Below are positions 9,181 to 16,741 of a stretch of DNA of 64,000 bases, one piece after another. The stretch's first letter is position 1. Every line of letters begins with the position of its first letter. Under the pieces are notes generated by a model, which was given only the letters and a program-made list of their open reading frames with translations, had not been told where the DNA came from and searched no databases. The position numbers were made by a program, and so were the translations under genes. This stretch comes from UBA4582 sp013204195 (GTDB taxonomy: Bacteria; Pseudomonadota; Gammaproteobacteria; Pseudomonadales; Azotimanducaceae). Location of the stretch: positions 62,001 to 126,000 of the forward strand of contig CAWUUH010000005.1 in assembly GCA_963925735.1 (NCBI GenBank), written 5' to 3'.

Positions 9181-10782
9181 ATGTCTAATTATCTGCAGAA
9201 CATCGAGGCATTCGCAAAACTCCGCAATGCCCAGTCAACCTGGAATGGCATTAATCCAGAATTCGCAACTCGCATGGACTTACAGAACCGCTTTAAAACC
9301 GGCTTAGATATTGCTCGTTATACAGCAGACATTATGCGCAAAGATATGGCAGATTATGATCTGGACTCCTCACAATACACGCAGTCACTGGGCTGCTGGC
9401 ACGGCTTCACAGCCCAGCAATTGGCGATGTCAGTCAAGAAGCACCGCGGTACCATGGATAAAAGCTACATCTACCTGAGTGGTTGGATGGTTGCGGCATT
9501 ACGCTCACAGTTCGGACCCTTGCCAGACCAGAGCATGCACGAAAAGACATCAGTACCAGCTTTGATCGAAGAAATTTATACGTTCCTCAAGCAGGCTGAC
9601 GCGCGCGAGTTACGACACATTTTTATCGCCCTAGACGAAGCTCGGGCCAATGGCGGTGATGTCGAAAGCATCATTCATCAAATCGACAATTTTCAAACCC
9701 ACGTCGTGCCGATTATCGCCGACATCGACGCCGGTTTTGGTAATGAAGAAGCCACCTACCTGCTCGCCAAAAAAATGATCGAAGCTGGGGCTTGCGCCAT
9801 CCAGGTAGAAAACCAAGTGTCTGATGCTAAGCAGTGCGGACACCAGGCCGGCAAAGTCACCGTCCCGCACGAAGATTTTCTCTCCAAAATCAATGCGATT
9901 CGCTATGCGTTTCTTGAGCTTGGCGTTGAGAACGGCATTATCGTTGCTCGAACCGACTCACTCGGCGCGAGCTTGACGCAAAAAATCCCAGTCTCGAAGG
10001 AAGCTGGCGACCTGGCTAGCCAGTACAACTCATTCCTTGAAACCAACGCAATCAACGATCTCAGTGAACTGAAGGAAAATGATATTGCGATCCACCAGAA
10101 TGGCAAGTTAGTAAAGCCTATTCGTCTCGATAATGGGCTCTACTCGTTCCGTGAAGGCACGGGTTTTGATCGCGTTGTTCTTGATTGTGTCACCAGCCTC
10201 AACCACGGCGCCGATCTGCTTTGGATCGAAACCGAGAAGCCAAACGTCGCGCAGATTGCAAAAATGGTCGATGAGATTCGCAAGCATGTACCCAATGCCA
10301 AGCTGGTCTACAACAACTCACCCTCATTTAACTGGACTCTGGCATTTCGTGAGCAGGTCTATGGCGAATGGAAAGCAGCGGGCAAAGATCTAGCGGCTTA
10401 CCCAGATCCTGCCGTGACACCACGGGGACTGATGGCGGCTGAACTTGATACCACAGAGCTCGCCGTAACCGCTGACGCACTCGTGCAGAACTTCCAAAAA
10501 GACTCGGCACGTGAAGCCGGTATTTTCCACCACCTGATCACTCTGCCGACTTATCACGAAACTGCATTGGGCACGGACATTCTCAGCGAAGGTTACTTCG
10601 GTGATCTAGGAATGCTCGCCTATGTAAGAGATATTCAACGTCAGGAAATTCGCCGCGATATGGCGTCAGTCAAGCACCAGGATCTGGCTGGCTCCAACAT
10701 TGGTGACGACCATAAGGAATACTTTTCAGGCGACAACGCATTGCTGGCTGGCGGTAAAGATAACACCATGAACCAGTTCTAA
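9181..10782 (+). CDS. aceA: Isocitrate lyase (long Pseudomonas-type)
   Basis: This enzyme cleaves isocitrate to glyoxylate and succinate, the first committed step of the glyoxylate shunt for growth on acetate, fatty acids or alkanes. The 533-residue length matches the long subfamily of Pseudomonas rather than the roughly 430-residue E. coli form. The active-site signature is KQCGHQAGKVTVPHED, with the catalytic Cys in CGH. Other visible motifs are VARTDSLGA, WIETEKPNVAQI, YNNSPSFNW and the C-terminal GGKDNTMNQF. A GAGGAA ribosome site precedes the ATG. Malate synthase is not in the window. Two hairpins follow the gene. Confidence 0.97.
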   Translation: MSNYLQNIEAFAKLRNAQSTWNGINPEFATRMDLQNRFKTGLDIARYTADIMRKDMADYDLDSSQYTQSLGCWHGFTAQQLAMSVKKHRGTMDKSYIYLSGWMVAALRSQFGPLPDQSMHEKTSVPALIEEIYTFLKQADARELRHIFIALDEARANGGDVESIIHQIDNFQTHVVPIIADIDAGFGNEEATYLLAKKMIEAGACAIQVENQVSDAKQCGHQAGKVTVPHEDFLSKINAIRYAFLELGVENGIIVARTDSLGASLTQKIPVSKEAGDLASQYNSFLETNAINDLSELKENDIAIHQNGKLVKPIRLDNGLYSFREGTGFDRVVLDCVTSLNHGADLLWIETEKPNVAQIAKMVDEIRKHVPNAKLVYNNSPSFNWTLAFREQVYGEWKAAGKDLAAYPDPAVTPRGLMAAELDTTELAVTADALVQNFQKDSAREAGIFHHLITLPTYHETALGTDILSEGYFGDLGMLAYVRDIQRQEIRRDMASVKHQDLAGSNIGDDHKEYFSGDNALLAGGKDNTMNQF

Positions 10783-10788
10783 GTCTTA

Positions 10789-10815
10789 GCCCACGGTGCC
10801 TTTGGCGCCGTGGGC
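10789..10815 (+). terminator. Stem-loop downstream of aceA
   Basis: A 12-bp stem with one G-T wobble and a TTT loop (GCCCACGG at 10789-10796, CCGTGGGC at 10808-10815) begins 7 bp after the aceA stop. It lacks a following T-run, so it is more likely a 3'-end stabilising or attenuating structure than a full terminator. Confidence 0.5.
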
Positions 10816-10842
10816 AATGCTTAAAGCAAGCAAATAGAACAT

Positions 10843-10884
10843 GTAAACAAAAAAGGACAGCCTAGGCTGTCCTTTTTTGTTTAC
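10843..10884. terminator. Perfect 42-bp palindrome, bidirectional terminator
   Basis: Bases 10843-10884 are a perfect inverted repeat with no mismatch: a GGACAGCC/GGCTGTCC core with A-run and T-run arms and GTAAAC/GTTTAC ends. It lies between convergent aceA (+) and the small basic gene (-), so it can end both transcripts. Confidence 0.85.
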
Positions 10885-10907
10885 TGGTCAAACTCAATAC
10901 CCAGAGC

Positions 10908-11108
10908 CTAAGTGGCTCTTGGTTTGTTCCCGAGAGAAATATGCTTGGGTCCAGCAACGCTCTGCTGGCCACTGACACCAGACTTGATTTCATTGATCAT
11001 ACCGCCGGACTTAACGAAAGCCTCCGTTTGCTCAGCGATGGACAGAGATGTTTCTGATGCCGCTGGTTGCTTCTTCTTTGCCGGTGCGGTCTTAGGCTTG
11101 CCAGCCAT
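10908..11108 (-). CDS. Small basic protein, SutA/SyrB-like C-terminal motif (hypothetical)
   Basis: A 66-residue protein is preceded by a strong ribosome site (AAAGG, 6 bases before the ATG), so it is very likely translated. The N-terminus is Lys/Pro/Ala-rich and probably disordered (MAGKPKTAPAKKKQPAAS). The second half has AEQTEAFVKSGGMINEIKSG, which resembles the F-x3-GG-x-(I/V)-x-EI stretch of SutA, the RNA-polymerase-associated regulator of slow-growing Pseudomonas, and of SyrB-like small regulators. The rest differs, and the long acidic SutA N-terminus is absent. It is transcribed alone, convergent with aceA and divergent from the TPR gene. The function is inferred only from the motif. 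Confidence 0.7.
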   Translation of the reverse strand: MAGKPKTAPAKKKQPAASETSLSIAEQTEAFVKSGGMINEIKSGVSGQQSVAGPKHISLGNKPRAT

Positions 11109-11276
11109 AGGAAACCTTTCATGGTTAGGATTGACCGCCTATAGTACACGAAATCACGATAGAATTCAGTCTGATATCCACCGGCACTCATCTGAATGTC
11201 TATTCCCCACGTAACATGGCATCAGTCCGACCAATCTCTCATCGAACCCAGCCTGCAATGCAATGGAGGGAGCCAC

Positions 11277-12089
11277 ATGAAGGCCCGCCAAATGAACTCA
11301 CGAAGATCCTTAACCGCTCGCTCTTTGGCCATTTTCGCGACGCTGCTTATCCTGTGGAGCGCTGGCGCTAAAACCGACGACTTAGCGGTGGCACTGCAAG
11401 CCTTCGATAACGCCCAATACGACGATGCCCTGCGCCAGCTTCAAGTCCTCGCCAAGGCGCAACCGAAGAACCCGACGGTGCTCTACAATCTAGGGCGCAG
11501 TCAATACCATGCCGGCGACTTTGCTGCCGCCCACGTCACTCTTGAGACTCTTCTGAAAGACCAGCCTGAGCACATAGAAGGGCATTACTTGATGGGATCG
11601 ACAAACATCGCGCGAGTCAGCGAGGCGAGCTTGTTTCGCAAGGCGCGTACGGCCAAGGATGCCTTGACGTCCTGGCTGACCGTCGTCGAGCTTAACCCAA
11701 AGCATGTTGAGGGCCTCTACGCTGTTATCAGTTTCTATATCACAGCACCAGGCTTCGTGGGCGGTGACCTAGACAAAGCCAAAGCCGAACTGCCTCGACT
11801 CGAAGCACTGAACCCCGATTGGGCAATGCTCGCCAGGGCGAGTTTATTGAACAAAGAGGAACAGGTCGAACAGGCTCAAGCGCTTTACCAAACCGCAAGC
11901 CAGCGTATTCAGGAGCGCGCGTTTCCATTATTTGCGCTAGCCAACTTTCAACTCACGCAGCAACACTATGCTGCAGCTTTGACCACTCTGGCAGAGTATG
12001 AGCAACGTCATCACGCCTGGAATGACCCCAACACCAAGGTCACGAGCGCTCTGCGCGAAAAAATAGAGTCCGCCATGGGTCCAAAGTGA
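11277..12089 (+). CDS. Secreted tetratricopeptide-repeat protein
   Basis: The roughly 270-residue protein begins with a Sec signal peptide (basic start, hydrophobic ARSLAIFATLLILWSAG, then a probable cleavage before KTDDLAVA). It continues as TPR helical hairpins, for example NPTVLYNLGRSQYHAGDFAAAHVTLETLL and EHIEGHYLMGSTN. It resembles periplasmic TPR scaffold proteins; no enzymatic motif is seen. The start at 11277 is chosen because GGAGGG lies 5 bases upstream. An earlier in-frame ATG at 11196 would bury the signal peptide. It is a single gene that ends against rpoD with a shared terminator. Partner and role are unknown. Confidence 0.8.
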   Translation: MKARQMNSRRSLTARSLAIFATLLILWSAGAKTDDLAVALQAFDNAQYDDALRQLQVLAKAQPKNPTVLYNLGRSQYHAGDFAAAHVTLETLLKDQPEHIEGHYLMGSTNIARVSEASLFRKARTAKDALTSWLTVVELNPKHVEGLYAVISFYITAPGFVGGDLDKAKAELPRLEALNPDWAMLARASLLNKEEQVEQAQALYQTASQRIQERAFPLFALANFQLTQQHYAAALTTLAEYEQRHHAWNDPNTKVTSALREKIESAMGPK

Positions 12090-12106
12090 CAGCATGAGTG
12101 CAAAAA

Positions 12107-12130
12107 AAAACGCACCCATCGGTGCGTTTT
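12107..12130. terminator. Bidirectional terminator between the TPR gene and rpoD
   Basis: The stem CGCACC/GGTGCG (12111-12116 and 12121-12126) with a CATC loop is flanked by an A9 run on the left and T4 on the right. Read on the minus strand it ends in nine T residues after the rpoD stop, so its main client is rpoD. Confidence 0.85.
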
Positions 12131-12164
12131 AAAAGGGTCGCAGGCTACTTAGCGCAGCCCTTGT

Positions 12165-14087
12165 TTAGTTGGCGTCAATAAAGCTACGTAACTGCTCGGA
12201 TCGAGCAGGATGTCTCAGCTTACGCAGAGCCTTCGCTTCGATTTGCCGAATGCGCTCTCGAGTCACTGAAAACTGACGACCGACCTCTTCGAGGGTGTGG
12301 TCAGTATTCATATCAATACCGAATCTCATTCGCAGCACTTTAGCCTCACGATCGGTTAATGCCGTCAGGACATTCGTCGTCGTCTCCTTCAAACCTTCAT
12401 CCGTCGCATGATCCAATGGCGACTCGGCAGACGTATCGCTGACCAGATTCCACATGGTTGAATCGTCATCGTCACCCACTGGGGTTTCCAGAGAAATCGG
12501 CTGTTTGGCAACATCCAGCGCCTTGAGTACTTTGTCTTCTGGCAGCTCCATCTTGATCGCAAGCTCTTCAATGGTCGGCGCCCGTCCAAGCTCTTGGATG
12601 AGTTGGCGCGTCAGACGATTGAGCTTATTGACTGTTTCCATCATGTGCACTGGCACTCGAATGGTGCGCGCCAGGTCGGAAATTGAGCGCGTGATCGCTT
12701 GTCGAATCCACCAAGTCGCGTAGGTTGAAAACTTGAAGCCGCGCCGATATTCAAACTTATCAACCGCCTTCATCAGGCCGATATTGCCTTCCTGAATCAA
12801 ATCGAGGAAATGCAGGCCACGATTGGTATATTTTTTCGCAATCGAGATCACCAAACGCAGGTTCGCCTCGATCATATCTTTCTTTGCGGCCCGTGTTTTA
12901 CCGACGGTCATGAATAGACGTCGGTTGATATCCTTGATCTCGGAAATTTCTAGCCCGGTTCGATCGGAGATCCGCTTGACTGTTTTGAGCGCGTGACGCA
13001 CCGATACGCGATACCTTACCAGCGAATCAGACCAAGGCTCTGCCGCGTTGATTTGCTGATCAAGCCAATCAATATCATTTTCATGATTCACATAGAGACT
13101 AATAAACAATTCTCGCGGCATACCCGCCTTGGTAACACACAACTCTCGAACCAGCTTTTCTTGATCGCGAATTTTTTGCATTTCTGCGCGCACACCGTCC
13201 AACAGCGGATCCATCAATGCCGGCACCAGCTTCAGTACACAGAAGCACTCGGCAAGATCATCCATAGCTTTCTTCGTCTTGACGCCTTGGCCTTCTTTGG
13301 CGAGCACTTTCTCGTACTTGGTCAGCGCTTTACGAATGCCGGCGAAGCGTCGATGAGTCAATTCTAGGTCAAGGCCCTTCTTCTCTTCGTGTTCACTCGC
13401 CTCATAATTACCACTGGATTTTGCCTCGGCGACCAGGGACATGTCGGGAATAATATCTTCCGGATCAAGAAAACCGCTAAGAACGGTCGCCAGGTCAGCC
13501 TCATCGGCAATAACTTGGTCATAAACGGCCAGGATTCTGGCAACGTTGCCTGGATACCGAGCTAATATCGCCATGGTTTCCCGCAAACCTTCTTCAATTC
13601 GCTTGGCAATAACAATTTCGCCTTCACGGGTCAGCAACGGTACCGTGCCCATTTCACGCATGTACATACGGACCGGATCCATGGTCTTGCCGACCACAGA
13701 CTCCATGGAGCCGATAATATTGGAGTCGGTATTCACTTCCTCGCCGCTTCGGTCCGAGAGGCTATCGTTTTCCGGTGCCTGTTCGTAAACCGTGATATCC
13801 ATCTCATCAAACATCTGCACGATGTTTTCAAATTCATCAGATTCAATGATGCTGGCAGGTAGGACTTCAGTTAGTTGATCATAGGTCAGATAACCCTGAT
13901 CCTTGCCTTTAGTGATAAGTACTTTGATCTTCGACGGGTCTGTGGCTTCATCATCGTCTTCTGACTCTGAACCTTCGATCATTGAGCGCGACTGAGACAA
14001 AACATCATCGAAGTTTTGGGTGGCGTCCTCAAGAGTATCGTCTTCAAGAATCGAATCGAAATCGCCTTCGCGTGCATTGCTAGTCAT
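12165..14087 (-). CDS. rpoD: RNA polymerase primary sigma factor RpoD (sigma-70)
   Basis: This protein directs RNA polymerase to housekeeping promoters. All conserved sigma-70 regions are visible: region 1.1 (GKDQGYLTYDQLTEVLP), 1.2 (DPVRMYMREMGTVPLLTREGE), the non-conserved insert (about residues 170-390), 2.1-2.4 (KKYTNRGLHFLDLIQEGN and KFSTYATWWIRQAITR), 3.0 (HMMETVNKL) and 4.2 (TLEEVGRQFSVTRERIRQIEAKALRKLRHP). The start at 14087 gives 640 residues, compared with 613 in E. coli. The extra length includes an acidic N-terminal extension of about 45 residues before region 1.1. GGAG is about 10 bases upstream of the ATG. The usual upstream neighbours dnaG and rpsU are absent. Confidence 0.97.
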   Translation of the reverse strand: MTSNAREGDFDSILEDDTLEDATQNFDDVLSQSRSMIEGSESEDDDEATDPSKIKVLITKGKDQGYLTYDQLTEVLPASIIESDEFENIVQMFDEMDITVYEQAPENDSLSDRSGEEVNTDSNIIGSMESVVGKTMDPVRMYMREMGTVPLLTREGEIVIAKRIEEGLRETMAILARYPGNVARILAVYDQVIADEADLATVLSGFLDPEDIIPDMSLVAEAKSSGNYEASEHEEKKGLDLELTHRRFAGIRKALTKYEKVLAKEGQGVKTKKAMDDLAECFCVLKLVPALMDPLLDGVRAEMQKIRDQEKLVRELCVTKAGMPRELFISLYVNHENDIDWLDQQINAAEPWSDSLVRYRVSVRHALKTVKRISDRTGLEISEIKDINRRLFMTVGKTRAAKKDMIEANLRLVISIAKKYTNRGLHFLDLIQEGNIGLMKAVDKFEYRRGFKFSTYATWWIRQAITRSISDLARTIRVPVHMMETVNKLNRLTRQLIQELGRAPTIEELAIKMELPEDKVLKALDVAKQPISLETPVGDDDDSTMWNLVSDTSAESPLDHATDEGLKETTTNVLTALTDREAKVLRMRFGIDMNTDHTLEEVGRQFSVTRERIRQIEAKALRKLRHPARSEQLRSFIDAN

Positions 14088-14788
14088 AGGGCTAGGACTC
14101 CGTGTAATAATGCGTATCACCGCATGAAAAGACTGTATCGGAACCAAATTGTCTGGTTTTCATATGTTTAACTTATCTATTCGAGTTCTCGCCACCAAAC
14201 TCATGATCCGCTGTCACTAACTCATGGTCGGCGTTCCCGACCAGTGCAACTACGCCGACCTCAACTATCGGACTCGATTTTCTTAAGACCCATGATATGG
14301 TGACAAACTTCTGAATTTAAAGGCTAACTTCATCTTTTTCACAAAAAACCTAGCGGGCAGCGCCGACATCGACATCAATCCCCAGATAAAACCGAATTTC
14401 GGATTTTGTGTAATGGTAAGTATCAGCAACAATCCTTGGTTTAGCAGACATTTGCGCGCCCCATTAACGCCCGTAGGCACGAGCGGAAATATGGCCTAAA
14501 GCATTATCGGCACCTAATTAACCGATGTCTATTGTTATTTCGCATAATTGACCAATGCCAAACCTTGGAGCTAGATACCTCGCGGGCAAGGACTCCTTGC
14601 GTTGTTAACTCGACCTCAATCAAGACTATGAGCGACGCTAGACCGACTAGCTTTTAATAATTGAAAGGATTTTCATGGGGTTAAGAGCATGTTCTCGAAA
14701 CGCAGACATCCTAAGGGGAGAAACTTCCATTGTTCACTGCTTTTATTCCAAACTAATTGCTGTATATTGATTCACCTCGCTAGCCAGG

Positions 14789-14804
14789 CTGTACATACAT
14801 ACAG
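14789..14804. promoter_or_regulatory. LexA (SOS) box-like palindrome
   Basis: CTGTACATACATACAG has the CTG-N10-CAG form of the gammaproteobacterial LexA site and differs from the consensus CTGTATATATATACAG at two of 16 positions. A TTGATT hexamer at 14767-14772 could be a plus-strand -35 with the box over the -10. On the minus strand the next gene is rpoD, 700 bp away. Confidence 0.5.
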
Positions 14805-14883
14805 TTTTTACCGCGCTGATTTCAGCGCGACACAGCGCTTGTATCGCCCGGCTAGCTGAGACCAATTCGCTCATTAATTGCCC

Positions 14884-14965
14884 GCTTAGGTTAGCGAGCT
14901 TAGATTAGCTAGCTTAGGTTATCGAGCTTAGGTGGTTAGCGAGCTTAGGTGGTTAGCGAGCTTAG
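14884..14965. repeat. Tandem minisatellite, 14/17-bp units
   Basis: Six consecutive partial or complete copies of GCTTAGGTTAGCGA are present. The first three units are 14 bp. The next two are 17 bp, with an extra GGT giving GCTTAGGTGGTTAGCGA, and the last is truncated. The two 17-bp copies are identical, pointing to a recent duplication. Confidence 0.85.
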
Positions 14966-15014
14966 CGGACCCATGTAATATCAGCCCGCCGCACACGACC
15001 ACCCGCCTTCTTCT

Positions 15015-15075
15015 TTATTCGCGCCACAGCCTTGTTATTCGCGCCACAGCCTTCGTTATTCGCGCCACAGCTCTG
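15015..15075. repeat. Tandem repeat, 20/21-bp units downstream of the thiolase gene
   Basis: Three near-identical copies of TTATTCGCGCCACAGCCTTG (15015-15034, 15035-15055, 15056-15075) lie in the 3' untranslated side of the minus-strand thiolase gene. The middle copy has one extra base, and the third has CTCTG at its end. Confidence 0.85.
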
Positions 15076-15097
15076 ATTCAGGCCAGGCACAGATTAA

Positions 15098-16246
15098 CTA
15101 GTTCGACTCGTTCCCCATAATAATCGTGCCGCTCGCCGCAAACATGCCGCCGACGCCGTGGCATACCGATACTTTTGCGTCAATAACTTGCGCTGGTGCA
15201 ACCCCGCGTAGTTGCCTAACACTCTCCTGAAGTGCATACATGCCGTACATGCCTGAGTGCATATAGCTCAACCCACCACCATTGGTGTTCATGGGCAGAA
15301 TGCCACCTATCGCGGTATTACGCGCCTCAATAAACGGGCCCGCTTCTCCCGGCGCACAAAAGCCCAAGTCCTCGAGCCCGTAGAAGGGTAGATGCGCAAA
15401 AGCGTCATAGATCATCAAATGATCCACGTCAGCATGTTTGATGCCGGCCTCTGCGAATGCCTTTTTACCCGCTGTGCGAAAAGCACGGGAACTCGTGAAG
15501 TCGGCCATTTGACTGATCATCGGCGTTTCAACACTTTCACCTGTGCCCAAGATGTATACCGGTTTGTGCGGAAAATCAGCCGCTCTGTCTGCGCGGGTCA
15601 AGATCAGCGCGCCGCCACCGTCAGTCACCAGACAACACTCAAGCTTAGTAAACGGATAAGCAATCATACGGTCGTTCATGACCTGCTCAACGGTCAATGG
15701 ATCGCGGTAGGAAGCCCGAGGATTCAAACCGGCCCACTCCCGTTGAACCACAGCGACCATGGCTAATTGCTCAAGGGTTGTGCCTGTTTCCTTCATATAG
15801 CGCAGGAACGGGATCGTGAATATGGACGGCGGCCCCATGAGCCCATACGGCGCCTCAAACTGTCCCGCCAGACTGGCCCCGCCACCGCCACCTCGAAAGC
15901 CACCACGCCCCACATTAGATCGCCCGCTCTCGCCATGGGTAATGAGTACGGTATTACACAAACCCTCGTTGATTGCCGCCGCCGCATGTCGCACATGGAG
16001 CATGAAAGAGCAGCCACCGACGGAAGTGCCATCAACCCAGGTAGGCACGATGCCCATATAGTGAGCCAGATTAGTCGGCGACTCGCCAGCTGTGGCAATC
16101 CCGTCTATATCCGAAAGCTTCAGGCCGGCATCTTTAAGGGCATTCAAGGCCGCATCAGCATGCAACTGGATTTGGCTGACATGGGGTATTTTGCCCAGCT
16201 CAGTGGTTTCAGCTGCACCAACAATTGCTATGGATCCTGATTCCAT
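15098..16246 (-). CDS. Thiolase-superfamily protein (SCP2/lipid-transfer type)
   Basis: The 382-residue protein has the thiolase fold: an N-terminal nucleophile region SVGGCSFMLHVRHAA (Cys79), the loop DAFAHLPFYGLEDLGFC, the NTNGGGLSYMHSG motif and the C-terminal VCHGVGGMFAASG. It belongs to the SCP2-thiolase/Ltp branch that acts on long-chain or steroid CoA esters. The gene immediately downstream of its OB-fold partner (TAG then ATG, no gap) forms a pair seen in steroid side-chain degradation, where the thiolase-like Ltp2 acts as an aldolase with a DUF35 protein. Whether it cleaves thioesters or aldols cannot be decided from motifs alone. Tandem repeats lie just after its stop codon. Confidence 0.85.
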   Translation of the reverse strand: MESGSIAIVGAAETTELGKIPHVSQIQLHADAALNALKDAGLKLSDIDGIATAGESPTNLAHYMGIVPTWVDGTSVGGCSFMLHVRHAAAAINEGLCNTVLITHGESGRSNVGRGGFRGGGGGASLAGQFEAPYGLMGPPSIFTIPFLRYMKETGTTLEQLAMVAVVQREWAGLNPRASYRDPLTVEQVMNDRMIAYPFTKLECCLVTDGGGALILTRADRAADFPHKPVYILGTGESVETPMISQMADFTSSRAFRTAGKKAFAEAGIKHADVDHLMIYDAFAHLPFYGLEDLGFCAPGEAGPFIEARNTAIGGILPMNTNGGGLSYMHSGMYGMYALQESVRQLRGVAPAQVIDAKVSVCHGVGGMFAASGTIIMGNESN

Positions 16247-16675
16247 CTATTGATCCCCCATTGGTTCGAAGTAAGGTAGCGTGACTTCTTCGGTCAGCGT
16301 CTCAAAGGTCACCTGCAAAGGCATGTCGAGCTGCAACGCTTCAGGCGTTTGCGGCGTATTGACAATATTGGCCATCATCCTCGGGCCTTCCGCGAGCGTC
16401 ACGACCGCGATGGCATAGGGACCGTTAAACCCGGGGTGCGGCCGATGATTAATCACATAGCTGAAGAGGCTTGCCACACCGCTGGCAGCAAATACCGACA
16501 CCGACCGACAGGCACAGGCCGGACAGAAGGGTCGCGGCGGGAAATACACATGCTGGCAGTCGTCGCAGCGTTGCAGGCGCAATTCGCCAACCTGGGTACC
16601 CTGCCAAAAATGGGCGGTCTCAGGCGTCGGTACGGGCACCGGAATCTTGGTCTTATCAGCAATCAGGTCGACCAT
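16247..16675 (-). CDS. DUF35 OB-fold protein with rubredoxin-like zinc ribbon
   Basis: The 142-residue protein has an N-terminal helical hook, a zinc ribbon with paired cysteines (CDDC near residue 37 and CPAC near residue 52) and a C-terminal OB-fold (SYVINHRPHPGFNGPYAIAVVTLAEG). Such DUF35 proteins bind acyl-CoA and act as obligatory partners of thiolase-like or hydratase proteins. It lies directly before the thiolase gene on the minus strand with no intergenic space, so the two surely form one transcription unit and probably one complex. No other catabolic genes sit next to the pair. Confidence 0.88.
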   Translation of the reverse strand: MVDLIADKTKIPVPVPTPETAHFWQGTQVGELRLQRCDDCQHVYFPPRPFCPACACRSVSVFAASGVASLFSYVINHRPHPGFNGPYAIAVVTLAEGPRMMANIVNTPQTPEALQLDMPLQVTFETLTEEVTLPYFEPMGDQ

Positions 16676-16741
16676 CGACTAAACTCCTACTCTAGAAAAA
16701 TGGGCAACTAAGACCCTGGGATCAAAACCAAGCAGCATCGC

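Larger units (their letters stand above)
14088..15097. other. 1-kb gene-free segment upstream of rpoD
   Basis: No convincing gene is seen on either strand. The segment holds the rpoD promoter region near its left end, an odd palindrome GCAAGGACTCCTTGC (14586-14600), a 31-codon open frame with a good ribosome site (14675-14770), an SOS-box-like palindrome (14789-14804), a perfect-arm hairpin CGCGCTGA/TCAGCGCG just after it (14811-14828), and two unrelated tandem-repeat arrays (14884-14965 and 15015-15075). A longer frame at 14932-15120 is built from these repeats and runs antisense into the thiolase gene, so it is not called. Confidence 0.6.

Noticed and set aside
14283..14480. 65-codon minus-strand frame upstream of rpoD
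   Set aside because: No ribosome site and no recognisable domain; lies in the AT-rich leader region of rpoD and looks like chance.
14932..15120. 62-codon plus-strand frame after the minisatellite
   Set aside because: It starts with GTG inside the repeat array, its residues come from repeat units (repeated IRATA-type strings), it has no ribosome site, and it ends antisense within the thiolase gene.
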